From: Vitreoscilla massiliensis
Lineage (GTDB): Bacteria; Pseudomonadota; Gammaproteobacteria; Burkholderiales; Neisseriaceae
Direction of reading: 5' to 3'
Assembly (NCBI RefSeq): GCF_001457815.1
Contig: NZ_LN898219.1
Span: forward strand, 165,877 to 229,876
Length of the DNA: 64,000 bases
Below, piece by piece: positions 52,340 to 62,122 of the stretch. Under the pieces are notes generated by a model, which was given only the letters and a program-made list of their open reading frames with translations, searched no databases and was not told where the DNA came from. Each line of letters opens with the position of its first letter. The first letter of the stretch is position 1. The translations under genes and the position numbers were made by a program.

Positions 52340-53353
52340 TTAAGCCACCAATTGCAAGGCTTGCTCCAAGGCTTTTTGTTTCATTTGACCGCCATTGCCA
52401 AACCAAGCCGAATCTAGGCGATTTTCATTGGAGCGGGCTTGGCGTTCATGGTCGACAAACTCAGTCACCGCACACAGCAAACCCCATGCGGTGTCTTTGG
52501 CGGCGGTCAATTCTGCCCCACGGCCTTGGCCGCCGTACATGGCCTGTAACTTCTTATAGGCCCGCTCATTCGGCATCACACTTTCAGATTGTGCACTCAG
52601 CAGTTTCAAATGTGACTTGCTCCCAATGACAGGCGCTGCGTCTGCTGGACCGCTGGATAATAAAGCTTCAAAATAGCGATTGGCCTCTTTGACATTGACC
52701 TTGCGCTCAGACAAGACTTTCATCTCGTACATAAACTGATCCCATTGTGACACTGCTATGCCCAAACGTTGCTTGACCGCATCGGCATCGAAGTTGGAAC
52801 GGTGCGAAACCTTAACTGCTTGTTCGGCACCATTCACCGCAATCGACAAAGTGTTGTTGCAAACCACCCGCACCGTGGTGGGCATGGCCACAGTGGCCAG
52901 ACTACCATCACAAGAAGTAGCCAATAACACATAGCCATTGACCACATCATTGCCTTTCAAAGCGGTGGATTTACCCGTGCGAGCCAATGCCCAAAATTTA
53001 CGGCCACCTTTGAGCACGCCAGCGGTATCCAGCTCAAAGCCTGCGTACTCGGTCAAATCACGGTAAAACTCCAATACCTCCATCGGTTGTACCACTTGGT
53101 AGCGGTTAGAAACCACAGATAAAGCGGTGTTGGTATCGCTGCGGTACAAAACTTTTTGTTCATCGAATGAGCCAAACATCGATGCATTGTGAACATTGTC
53201 GATAGAAAAATGGACTGGCGATTCTTTGATCTGCCAGTCCATGCCTGCGGCTTGCGCCCATATTTCCAATGGTTGCTTCTCTGGCAATTGACTGCCCAAG
53301 CCATGCCAAGGAGTAAGGCCAGTATAGGCCATGGTTTCAACTAAATGTGACAT
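52340..53353 (-). CDS. DUF932 protein
   Basis: 337 residues. TGLTPWHGLGSQLPE, YRSDTNTALSVVSNRYQVVQ, and the late RTGKSTALKGNDVV, VVCNNTLSIA and GQGRGAELTAAKDTAWGLLC blocks are characteristic of DUF932, common on phages, plasmids and ICEs. The molecular role is not known. A DUS-like word lies at about 52541. Two bases from the next gene. Confidence 0.9.
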   Translation of the reverse strand: MSHLVETMAYTGLTPWHGLGSQLPEKQPLEIWAQAAGMDWQIKESPVHFSIDNVHNASMFGSFDEQKVLYRSDTNTALSVVSNRYQVVQPMEVLEFYRDLTEYAGFELDTAGVLKGGRKFWALARTGKSTALKGNDVVNGYVLLATSCDGSLATVAMPTTVRVVCNNTLSIAVNGAEQAVKVSHRSNFDADAVKQRLGIAVSQWDQFMYEMKVLSERKVNVKEANRYFEALLSSGPADAAPVIGSKSHLKLLSAQSESVMPNERAYKKLQAMYGGQGRGAELTAAKDTAWGLLCAVTEFVDHERQARSNENRLDSAWFGNGGQMKQKALEQALQLVA

Positions 53354-53355
53354 GC

Positions 53356-53673
53356 TTACTCTCCCCGTTTAACTTGAAATGTTTCACCACATTCTAAGCA
53401 TTCGTAGATACTTAAAACTTTGTGGTCAAATTGTTCACCAATTTCAGAACCAGCTATTCCACCAGCGGTTGCTCCGATTAATCCTCCAATTAAAGCACCA
53501 GCAAAAGATCCTATTGGCCCTCCAATAGCACCTAATGAGGCTCCGACTTGAGCACCACCTAAAGCTCCGCTGGCACCAGTTACTGTTCCTGCAACTGTGC
53601 CTATAGCGGCTCCGGTATTGCGACCATAGCTGCATGACTTGATATGATGGGAATGACAATAAGGACACTGCAT
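53356..53673 (-). CDS. Glycine-zipper protein flanked by split zinc-ribbon cysteines
   Basis: 105 residues. CPYCHSHHIKSC at the N terminus and CLECGETF at the C terminus could form one zinc ribbon; between them lies a long Gly/Ala-rich glycine zipper (about residues 19-76) able to insert into membranes. Similar small proteins occur on mobile elements. Function unknown; the arrangement is unusual. Confidence 0.7.
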   Translation of the reverse strand: MQCPYCHSHHIKSCSYGRNTGAAIGTVAGTVTGASGALGGAQVGASLGAIGGPIGSFAGALIGGLIGATAGGIAGSEIGEQFDHKVLSIYECLECGETFQVKRGE

Positions 53674-53881
53674 GTAAATACTCCTTTAAAGCGGTTGGTT
53701 ACATGACAGTGATATATGGTTGAAATATTTTTAAAATTAATTTTGTATAAATGATAATTGGGTAAAAATGGGGATTTTAATTGATTGATATATACGAAGA
53801 CTAAGGTTCTTGGTAGCATTAAATTTTAGTCTAGTTACTTTTAGATAATAAGTAAAATACACAATTAAGGGGAGTGTGGTA

Positions 53882-56800
53882 ATGCTAGAACAAGAAAATA
53901 ATAATCAGCAAAGTAGTAAGTATTTATTACAGGTAGAGTGTGCATCAGCATTAAATTTTGTGTTGCAACAAAACTCTGTGCCATTAATTAAACAAATCTT
54001 AATATCCTCACCAAATGCGATTATAGATTCAAAAATAGTATTCAAATCAAATCCTGAATTGTTTAAAGAGCATACGATTTTCTTAAGCCACCTAGAGGCC
54101 GAACAAATATTATCGTTGGATGCTCCAAAGCTTTCATTTGACGTAACTTTTTTGCGTGAATTACCTGAAAACTTAAAAGGAAATATAGAAGTTAGTTGGT
54201 TGAGTAAGGATGGTGAAATTCTTGCATTTGAAAATATAGAAATTGATCTTCTCACTATAGATACTTGGGGGGGAGAAAAGCAGCCAATTGAGCTACTGGC
54301 AAGTTTTTCACAACCCAATGCCCCTTCTTTGAATCCAATTTTAGTGGCGGCCAGTGAATGGTTGAATAGCAAGCAACTTGGATCTCTTAGCGGATATTTA
54401 GAGAGAGATAGGATATCTGTACGTACACAAGTAAATGCTTTGTGGGAGGCACTGCTGTCCCAAGAGATACACTACATAGTTAATCCTGCAAGTTTTATAA
54501 AATCCGGTCAGCGGATTCGTTTGGCGAAGCAAATTTTAGATGAAAAACTTGGATGTTGTTTGGATTTAACTCTTTTGTTGAGTTCGCTGGCTGAACAAAT
54601 TGGCTTAGACACGTTATTAATCTTGGAAGAGGGCCATGCTTATTTAGGTGTTTGGTTAAATGAAACCCCTAGTGCAGATTTAATTATTGATGATATTCAG
54701 TCATTAAGAAAACGGTATGACTTGGATGAGTTGATATTTGTAGAAACAACACTGCTCACAAAGAAAGCCAAATTTAGCCAAGCACTTGAAACGGCACAGT
54801 CCTATATCAAGGATGAATTAAGACAAGAGAAATTTTATCTGGCTTTGGATGTGAGACAAGCACGTTTACGTGGTGTAAAACCAATCTCATTAAAGCAAGA
54901 CAAGATTGCAGTTTTAGATGAAACAGAAAATGAATGGGCACCAGCCTCAGTACCAATTTATAACTCTGAAAATCATATTGAAAGTAAAACTACGCGGGTA
55001 GATCGTTGGTTAAGACGACTTCTGGATTTAAGTCTAAGAAATAAACTATTGAATTTCAAAGATAATAGATTAAGTATCCCATTGCAAAGCTCTGAGGTAA
55101 TCCTAAGTAAATTAGAAGATGCCTTAGCAAACCAAGAAGGTTTTTTATTTAAAAGCATTGATAGCATTGCACTTAAAGATGTGCAACGAGAAAATGAAAA
55201 ACACTATATTGATTATTATGTAGATGAGTGTCTTGCACGGAAGTTACTGTTTAGTCCACTTGAGTCATCAGTATTAGAGAAGCGTTTGGTTGAAGTATAC
55301 CGAGCTTCTAAGACTGCCTTAGAGGAAGGTGGTGCAAATACATTGTTTCTTGCTGTTGGTTTTTTAGAATGGAAAGAGTCAGAGAGATCAAAGCGAACAT
55401 TTAAAGCCCCGCTTTTATTGATTCCAGTACAAATCACAAGGGAGACTGCTAAAACAGGCTATAAGCTGTTTATGTATGATGATGAGCCTAGGTTCAACTC
55501 AACCTTATTGCAGCTATTGAGACAAGATTTTGATTTAGATATTTTGGGTTTAAATCCACTCCCTACAGATGATGCAGGTGTAGATGTAAATCAAGTATTA
55601 CACATCATTCGTAAAGCCGTTGTTTCGATACCTGGTTGGGAAGTAAAAACTGAAGCCGCAATTGGTCAGTTTTCATTTTCTAAGTATTTAATGTGGCTTG
55701 ATCTTTCTACGAGAATGGATCAATTAAAAAACCAATCAGTGGTAAACCATTTAATAGAATCACCACGTGATCCATATTTAAAGCAGGATGATTTTCCAAA
55801 ACCGGTGCGGTTGGATCAGGATTATAAACCACAACAGTTATTCACTCCGCTATCATCAGATTCTTCACAGCTTGCGGCAGTAATGTCCGCTGCATTAGGG
55901 CGTACATTTGTATTATCAGGCCCACCAGGCACAGGTAAGTCCCAAACAATTACTAACATGATTGCCCAGTGTTTGGCAGATGGGAAATCAGTTCTCTTTG
56001 TTTCTGAAAAAATGGCGGCATTGGAAGTTGTTTATCGTAGATTGACTCAAATAGGCTTAAGTGAGCTTTGCTTACAGCTGCATTCTTCAAAAGCTCAAAA
56101 GATGGCAGTTTTAGACCAACTGCGTGAACGGGCTCTAAAAACCAATGATCCTTATTTATCAGAAACAATCAATAAAAAAAGTAAGTGGCAAAGTTTATCA
56201 AATCAATTGGTTCAGACAAGAGATGAGTTAAATCATTACGTTAAAAGTCTACATACTTCTCACCCAATTGGCTGGAGTTTATACGGTGCAATGTCAGATG
56301 AGCTTTGCTATCGAGCTACGCCTAATCTGAGATTCTCCAGTATTGATATTTCGGCGCTTACTAGCGAGAAGCGTAAATATTTAAAAGAGTTGGTGACTCA
56401 AGCAGTTACCTTGCGCCAGCTTGTGAGTGTTGAAACAAAGAAAGATTTAGAAGGATTTGCAGAAGGTATTTCAGACAATATTTGGAGTTTAAGTTGGCAA
56501 GATCAATATCAAAAACTACAAGATGATTTAGAAATACAGATAAAGAATCTCAATAAAGCAATGTCACCTTGGCAGCAGGTTTTTGGGCAAAGTGCTAAAG
56601 ATAAATTTAATCAAATGAAGCAAGATTTTGGTTTGTTTCATTCTGTGTACGAATTAATACAAGATGTAGATTTAAAACTTTTGTTTAACATTAAAGACGT
56701 AAGTCTAAATTTAATTACTGAATCACAAATGCTGGCTACTGATTTGAAACAACAACGGTCACAGCTAATTGGTCAGTATCAAGATAGTATTTATCAAGCT

Positions 56801-59038
56801 GAATTAAGTCAGGTAGTTAAGGACTGGAGAGAGGCTGAATCATCAATCTTTCCACTCTCATGGTTTGCAAAAAACAAAATCAAGAAATTGATTAAAACTT
56901 ATCAAACTAATGATACTAAACTCACTTCTCAGGATATGTTTAGTGAACTGCAAAGATTGCAACATATTCAAAACCAGCAGCTTGCATTTAGTAAGAATGA
57001 AGGGCAGTTGGCTGATAAATTAAATACATATTGGCTTGGTGAAGTGAGCCCCTGGAAAGAGTTTGAAAATGCGTACCATAAATGGCAGCAGATTCTTCAA
57101 GTTAAGGACTTAAATCATTCAGATATAAAAGCAGTGTTTACTTCTTTGGCATATTGTCAAAAGAATAATATCGAAGATTTAAAGACTTCGCTTAATTTAA
57201 GTGAAGCGACATTACAGCATCTAATAAGAGATACGACGTTACTAGATGGGTCAGAAGCACAAACTTACCTTGATGTTAGGTTTGAGAGTTTGATTCATCG
57301 ACAAAAGCTGTTACAGCAGCATAGTGGTGCGTGGAGGAATTGGATTAACTGGCAGAATGCCAAAGAAAAGTTGATTGTAGAAGGACTAAAACCTTTGGCT
57401 GATGGTCTTTCAGAAAAGCCATTAGAATTAGATGAGGCTGTTCAGCAATTAGAAATCAATTTGGCTAGGCAATGGATTACTAATCAATTTAATCAGTATC
57501 CTGAATTAAATCAATTTAATTCACAGTTGCATGAGAAGAAAATTGAACAATTTAAACAGCAAGATAAAGAACATCAACAAGAGGCAAGCCAAGAAATCAT
57601 TTATCGTTGGAATAAAATTTATAAAAATCCAGATGAATACAAATCTCAATGGACATTGTTAAATAAAGAACTTGGTAAAAAACGTAGGCATATTCCGGTG
57701 CGAGAATTAATGCGTCAAATTCCTGATGTGCTAGTGGGCTTAAAACCTTGTCTGTTAATGAGCCCATTGTCAGTGGCACAATATTTAGATACTGAAGCAA
57801 AATTTGATGTGGTTATTTTTGATGAGGCATCTCAAATACCTGTTTGGGATGCTATTGGAGCTTTAGCTAGAGGAAAGCAATCCATCGTTGTGGGTGATAA
57901 TAAACAGATGCCTCCAACTAGTTTTTTTGGTAAAGGTGATTCTGATGAGGAAGTCGATGAAGAAGTAACTGAGGATCTCGAGAGTATTTTAGATGAATGC
58001 CTTGCCGCACAGTTACCTGAGCTAGCATTGAGTTGGCATTATCGAAGTAGGTATGAAAGCCTAATACAGTTTAGTAATCAGAAGTATTACAAGGGTGAGT
58101 TGATGACGTTTCCTGCCCCTGTCGCTGATGATACTGCGATTACATTACATAAAATTGATGGGGTTTATGATAAGGGTGATACGCGAACTAATTTGGCTGA
58201 AGCAAAAGCAATAGTAGCCTTTATACTTCAACATTTGCAGAGCCAGTTAACTGTAGAAGTGCCATTAACTCTAGGTGTGGTTACTTTTAATGTTACTCAA
58301 CAAAAACTCATTGAGGATTTACTTGATAATGAAATGGTAAATCATCCGGAGTTGGAGTCTATAAGTAAGTCAGGAATAGAACCTTTATTTATAAAAAATC
58401 TTGAAAATGTACAAGGGGATGAAAGGGATATCATTGTCTTTTCTATTACGTATGCAAAAGATCAGTTTGGTAAGTTGTCGATGAATTTTGGTGCTCTAAA
58501 TCGCGTTGGAGGACAACGTAGATTGAACGTAGCAATCACTCGTGCGCGACAGGGATTACATGTTTTTTCTTCACTCTCTCCTGAGGATATCAATCTTTCC
58601 AGAACGAACAGTGAAGGTGTTAAAGATTTAAAAGATTTTTTGTTATTTGCCAGAAATAGGCAACTGCATTTAGCACCCTCATCCTTAAATAAAGCGCCAA
58701 CTAAAAAAGAGCTGGTTCAGTATTTACGGAATAAATTACAAGGATATGGCTGGAAAACTGATGTCGAAATAGGCCATGGTGAAAATTGTGTGGATATTGC
58801 CGTGTATGATAAATTGAATCCAGATACCTTTGTTGTGGGTATATTAATTGATGGTGAGAATTATGCTAATACCGCTACTGCAAGTGATCGTGATCAGTTA
58901 CGGCAATCAGTTTTGACTGGATTAGGTTGGGAAATTATTTCGGTATGGACAGTTGACTGGTGGTTAGATCCTGAGCGAAATTTGAATGACGTAATCAAGC
59001 AATTAAGTGAATTATCACAAGCTTCGGTTGCAGTTTAA
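53882..59038 (+). CDS. DUF4011-helicase-nuclease defence protein (Hhe-like)
   Basis: 1718 residues from the ATG at 53882 (AAGGGGAG upstream; a GTG two codons earlier is possible). N-terminal region with a DUF4011-type block WLRRLLDLSLRNKLLNF at about 375-392; SF1 helicase with Walker A SGPPGTGKSQT at about 680, DEASQ at about 1313, VGDNKQMPPTSF, NVQGDERDIIVFS and LNVAITRARQG; C-terminal Vsr/MTES_1575-like nuclease (YGWKTDVEIGHGENCVDIAV, LGWEIISVWTVDWW). This order is that of a single-gene anti-phage system. AT-rich, no DUS, so likely a recent arrival. Confidence 0.88.
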   Translation: MLEQENNNQQSSKYLLQVECASALNFVLQQNSVPLIKQILISSPNAIIDSKIVFKSNPELFKEHTIFLSHLEAEQILSLDAPKLSFDVTFLRELPENLKGNIEVSWLSKDGEILAFENIEIDLLTIDTWGGEKQPIELLASFSQPNAPSLNPILVAASEWLNSKQLGSLSGYLERDRISVRTQVNALWEALLSQEIHYIVNPASFIKSGQRIRLAKQILDEKLGCCLDLTLLLSSLAEQIGLDTLLILEEGHAYLGVWLNETPSADLIIDDIQSLRKRYDLDELIFVETTLLTKKAKFSQALETAQSYIKDELRQEKFYLALDVRQARLRGVKPISLKQDKIAVLDETENEWAPASVPIYNSENHIESKTTRVDRWLRRLLDLSLRNKLLNFKDNRLSIPLQSSEVILSKLEDALANQEGFLFKSIDSIALKDVQRENEKHYIDYYVDECLARKLLFSPLESSVLEKRLVEVYRASKTALEEGGANTLFLAVGFLEWKESERSKRTFKAPLLLIPVQITRETAKTGYKLFMYDDEPRFNSTLLQLLRQDFDLDILGLNPLPTDDAGVDVNQVLHIIRKAVVSIPGWEVKTEAAIGQFSFSKYLMWLDLSTRMDQLKNQSVVNHLIESPRDPYLKQDDFPKPVRLDQDYKPQQLFTPLSSDSSQLAAVMSAALGRTFVLSGPPGTGKSQTITNMIAQCLADGKSVLFVSEKMAALEVVYRRLTQIGLSELCLQLHSSKAQKMAVLDQLRERALKTNDPYLSETINKKSKWQSLSNQLVQTRDELNHYVKSLHTSHPIGWSLYGAMSDELCYRATPNLRFSSIDISALTSEKRKYLKELVTQAVTLRQLVSVETKKDLEGFAEGISDNIWSLSWQDQYQKLQDDLEIQIKNLNKAMSPWQQVFGQSAKDKFNQMKQDFGLFHSVYELIQDVDLKLLFNIKDVSLNLITESQMLATDLKQQRSQLIGQYQDSIYQAELSQVVKDWREAESSIFPLSWFAKNKIKKLIKTYQTNDTKLTSQDMFSELQRLQHIQNQQLAFSKNEGQLADKLNTYWLGEVSPWKEFENAYHKWQQILQVKDLNHSDIKAVFTSLAYCQKNNIEDLKTSLNLSEATLQHLIRDTTLLDGSEAQTYLDVRFESLIHRQKLLQQHSGAWRNWINWQNAKEKLIVEGLKPLADGLSEKPLELDEAVQQLEINLARQWITNQFNQYPELNQFNSQLHEKKIEQFKQQDKEHQQEASQEIIYRWNKIYKNPDEYKSQWTLLNKELGKKRRHIPVRELMRQIPDVLVGLKPCLLMSPLSVAQYLDTEAKFDVVIFDEASQIPVWDAIGALARGKQSIVVGDNKQMPPTSFFGKGDSDEEVDEEVTEDLESILDECLAAQLPELALSWHYRSRYESLIQFSNQKYYKGELMTFPAPVADDTAITLHKIDGVYDKGDTRTNLAEAKAIVAFILQHLQSQLTVEVPLTLGVVTFNVTQQKLIEDLLDNEMVNHPELESISKSGIEPLFIKNLENVQGDERDIIVFSITYAKDQFGKLSMNFGALNRVGGQRRLNVAITRARQGLHVFSSLSPEDINLSRTNSEGVKDLKDFLLFARNRQLHLAPSSLNKAPTKKELVQYLRNKLQGYGWKTDVEIGHGENCVDIAVYDKLNPDTFVVGILIDGENYANTATASDRDQLRQSVLTGLGWEIISVWTVDWWLDPERNLNDVIKQLSELSQASVAV

Positions 59039-59040
59039 AC

Positions 59041-59097
59041 ATTTTTAATAAATAGTAGCTACTTATCATCGGTATAAAAAGGAGGGTAAGTAGCTAT
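59041..59097. repeat. Hairpin repeat, left copy flanking an IS remnant
   Basis: TAGCTACTTATC...AAAAAGGAGGGTAAGTAGCTA folds a long hairpin after the helicase gene; its near-copy lies at 59382-59448. Confidence 0.65.
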
Positions 59098-59136
59098 AAG
59101 TTTTAGGGTTAATTAATGAATAGAATTAAATGGATA

Positions 59137-59377
59137 GAGCCTGTCCCGAATTTTGTGTAAGTACCTGTTTAATATATCCTGATCCAAGTGCGCAGTGTTT
59201 CTGGTGTGCAGTCAAACTTGCTGGCAATGGACACAATTGCGGCCCACTGAGTCGGATATTCCCTGCGCTGCTCTTGATAAAGACGAACCGCTCGTTGACG
59301 GATTTCATGTGAGTAAGTATTTTTCATTCGGATATTCTCTCAGAAAGTTAGGTCTCCGAGAAACCCGGGGCGGTTCA
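59137..59377 (-). mobile_element. Truncated IS3-family element
   Basis: At the right is an IS3-like end, TGAACCGCCCCGGGTTTC (minus strand from 59377). It is followed by the start of orfA (59327-59169): 52 residues KNTYSHEIRQRAVRLYQEQ to LRTWIRIY, a transposase helix-turn-helix cut by a stop. To its left is CTTACACAAAATTCGGGACA, which resembles a different IS end. The rest of orfA and all of orfB are missing. Inactive. The whole 59039-59470 stretch holds only this and its flanking repeats. Confidence 0.75.
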
Positions 59378-59381
59378 CATT

Positions 59382-59448
59382 CACATTTTTAATCAATAGC
59401 TACTTATCCCATAGGTATTAGTTAAAAAGGGGATAAATAGCTTTTTAT
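59382..59448. repeat. Hairpin repeat, right copy
   Basis: ATTTTTAATCAATAGCTACTT...AAAAAGGGGATAAATAGCTTTTTA; T-rich end makes it a terminator for the lipoprotein gene (minus strand) as well. Confidence 0.65.
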
Positions 59449-59470
59449 CATCTTGAAATGTGCTTCAATC

Positions 59471-60637
59471 TTAATTGGTAGTACATTCCTGCTCAAATTG
59501 AGTCATTAGTTCTGGCGAAGCCTTTAAATCAGATAATGCAGCCTTAAGTGCTTGTTGTGATTCCTCATCTGAAGTAGAAGCAAGTTCAGTTTCTAACTTT
59601 TCTCTTGTACTGGTTAGATACGTTTTTTCCTTGTTATAGATGCAATCCCGTTGTTTGGATTCTTTATTCTGTTGAATTTGCCATGAACTTAGACCGTTGT
59701 GAAACTCTAAAATTTCGCCATCTCCTGCAGCGCTAGGTGTTCTCCACTTTCCGTTTCGTGGGTTACCTTTTTCGAGGATAGCTTCAGCAATAATATTACC
59801 ATCTGCATCGTATTCAACTGCTGGGCCTGTTTCCCAGCCTCCTTCAAAAGTGTGTGTTTTAAATAGCCAAAAATGTACTTTACCTTCTTCATCCCGATCA
59901 AAACGATAGAGTGCTTCTACGCCAGTAAAATTCATAGGGTCAGCAGTACTAGATCGATGTCTTCCTGTGGATTCACCTATCAAATCACCAGTTTTAGGAT
60001 GGTAGTATTTAACCTGTTCAATATTTTTGGCACCGTAGAAATTTTCGATGATGACTTTACCATCACCGTTTAAAAATTTCTCAGAGTCAACAGGACGATT
60101 GTTTTCAAATTCAGTATCATAAATAGTTTGGCCTGCTCGAGTAAACATTTCAGTTCGACCATTCAATTGGCCACCTTTAAAATTAGCAGAGATTACTTGA
60201 ACAGAAGATGCTGAATCTTGCGGTTTTGTGTAGTTAACAGTTAACTTACCATCTAAAGCCCCTTCTTTATATTTAAAATCTAAATAGGTAGTTTGTTCAC
60301 TCATCAATCGGCAATGGGTATTACCATCTAATAGACCATCAACAACCTCAACATCACATAAAAGTATTTGGCCTGTTGATGCTAACTCTGGACGCCCGCG
60401 AAGCCCATTGTCTTTGAGAAATTTATGGTGTTTATTGACTAAATTAAAAATTGGATCAATAGGTAACTTAGTAAATGGGAAATTGGTTACTACACCAGTG
60501 AACGGGGTATTGCTACCTTGAGAATAAATTTTATTATAAGAAATTTGTACATTTCTGATGTCTAAGGTTTCTTTAGAGCAAGAAGCTAAAAAAAGTGGCA
60601 TTGCAAGGCAACATAGAATAGTTTTTTTGAGATTCAT
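59471..60637 (-). CDS. Lipoprotein with YwqK/MORN-like repeats
   Basis: 388 residues. Signal peptide with lipobox LASC (Cys at residue 20), so membrane-attached. The body has repeated tyrosine/glycine-rich beta-hairpins: FKGGQLNGRTEMF, KEGALDGKLTVNY, KVIIENFYGAKN, HTFEGGWETGPAVEYDADGN, the style of YwqK-type antitoxin-like repeats. Helical C terminus. Cargo of unknown role; not linked to a toxin here. Confidence 0.75.
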   Translation of the reverse strand: MNLKKTILCCLAMPLFLASCSKETLDIRNVQISYNKIYSQGSNTPFTGVVTNFPFTKLPIDPIFNLVNKHHKFLKDNGLRGRPELASTGQILLCDVEVVDGLLDGNTHCRLMSEQTTYLDFKYKEGALDGKLTVNYTKPQDSASSVQVISANFKGGQLNGRTEMFTRAGQTIYDTEFENNRPVDSEKFLNGDGKVIIENFYGAKNIEQVKYYHPKTGDLIGESTGRHRSSTADPMNFTGVEALYRFDRDEEGKVHFWLFKTHTFEGGWETGPAVEYDADGNIIAEAILEKGNPRNGKWRTPSAAGDGEILEFHNGLSSWQIQQNKESKQRDCIYNKEKTYLTSTREKLETELASTSDEESQQALKAALSDLKASPELMTQFEQECTTN

Positions 60638-60734
60638 ATTTGTACATTCAATAGATAAGTATCTAAAGAATCAACCAACTACATTGGGATGTAGCTGGTT
60701 GATTTATTAGTTAAAGTAATAGGCTAGGGATGGA

Positions 60735-60947
60735 TTATTCATCGCCCCGTTCTCGAAGGATTTTTAATGCAACTTGCTTTTCCAAATTGGATGCTGAAAA
60801 AAAGCCGTTTCCTTTGACAATATCCCGTAGTTCCCCACTGCTTTTATCTTCATATCGCATTTTGATGGACTGAATTTCAGCTCCCTTTTCTTCAATCGCA
60901 TTCAATGCCCCTTGTGCCACTTTCCCTGCTGTATCCCAAAATCCCAT
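60735..60947 (-). CDS. Small conserved mobile-element protein
   Basis: 70 residues, charged, helical; GFWDTAGKVAQGALNAIEEK start and GNGFFSASNLEKQVALKILR. AGGAGG-like sequence (GGAGGAAATAATG) before the ATG. I do not know its family name; it looks like an authentic small gene. The 263 bases behind it (60948-61210) hold no gene. Confidence 0.65.
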   Translation of the reverse strand: MGFWDTAGKVAQGALNAIEEKGAEIQSIKMRYEDKSSGELRDIVKGNGFFSASNLEKQVALKILRERGDE

Positions 60948-61210
60948 TATTTCCTCCTTGTCAGTCAGTTAAATAAACAACTTATTAAATCTAATTACAA
61001 CCTTTTAAGTGGTTTTTGTCAATATGCTGAGGACATTTCAAACTCAAAATCCAAATACTTGTCTTGAAATTAAGCGAAATGTAAGAGGTTAAATGGCAAC
61101 AATGACTGCTTATCAATTAAGAATTGATATCGGAGGGTGATGTGCGAGAAAATCAACTACTCATGGAATGTGCAGAAGATTTATAACGATGCGCTGACTC
61201 AATAATAATG

Positions 61211-61879
61211 TCAGAACAACCGCGGTCTGCCAGCATTAGATTTAAGCTTTATCTGCCCAAAGAAAATAGTGCGTGGTTTTCTCTTAAGGCCTTGTTCAGC
61301 TAAATAGTTTTCAGTATTTTGATCTATCTTGGTTAGGTATTCAGTGGTATCAATTAGAGCATGTAAGTCGGTATAGGCATTAGTATTATTTTTTATTTGG
61401 TTTAATGCATAACTGGAGCTGATCATCTTCAGTGCACATTGATCATATCGTTTTTTTGCCATATTACATGCGTAATAACTTCCTTCATGTAGTTTTTTAG
61501 ATTCCACTACCTGATTCCAATACTCTCCTATATCTGATGATAAAGAATAGTCATCTTTTATTTTTTGACCATCAAATAAAAGAAGCATGTGCATATGCCA
61601 TCCACGGTTGTACCCGTATTCCAATTTAGCGATATAGGTTATTAAGTGTTCAAATCTTTGATTACGACGCATATTGTTCTGCATGGCGTGCCAATAGTCT
61701 ACAAAGTCTTGTCTATCTACTTCAAGGCCAACAGAAGATGAAAGATGAAAATCAATTCTGATAGGGAGTATTTTGGAATAGTTTTCAGCTGCTTCGTAAA
61801 TTAGATCTTTGAGAGATTGGCGATGTTTAGGATGAAGGTTGTAACGATTTTCTAGGATGGTATTAAAGCGACGAGACAT
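61211..61879 (-). CDS. Inovirus Gp2-type / YagK-YfjJ C-terminal domain protein
   Basis: 222 residues. IAKLEYGYNRGWHMHMLLLF contains an H-x-H typical of HUH-related replication proteins, and RTIFFGQIKLKSNAGRPRLF fits the YfjJ/inovirus-type Gp2 ending. Such genes occur in filamentous phage remnants and satellite islands. No other inovirus genes follow, so it is probably an orphan. Nicking activity is inferred. Confidence 0.75.
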   Translation of the reverse strand: MSRRFNTILENRYNLHPKHRQSLKDLIYEAAENYSKILPIRIDFHLSSSVGLEVDRQDFVDYWHAMQNNMRRNQRFEHLITYIAKLEYGYNRGWHMHMLLLFDGQKIKDDYSLSSDIGEYWNQVVESKKLHEGSYYACNMAKKRYDQCALKMISSSYALNQIKNNTNAYTDLHALIDTTEYLTKIDQNTENYLAEQGLKRKPRTIFFGQIKLKSNAGRPRLF

Positions 61880-62122
61880 GATGAAATTCCTGCGGGTTTA
61901 GACACAGGATGTGTCATCTGCATATTTTTTTACTGTTTGAGTTGAACTGCGAATTCCAGTCTTGTCTGTTTACTTGTTATAGTGCTCATGGGCAGGCCAC
62001 TAACATTAGATGGGCACGCTACCAGTCAAATTGGTCGACTGCTTCCGAGCCAATGAGAGCATTGAATCATCATGATTTTTTAAAATTAAAGTAACACTAA
62101 GGCCAAGTGTGGAGAAATACGA

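Noticed and set aside
61909..62094. 61-residue plus-strand frame before the SDR gene
   Set aside because: No ribosome site, odd composition and no family likeness; at best debris of an older gene.
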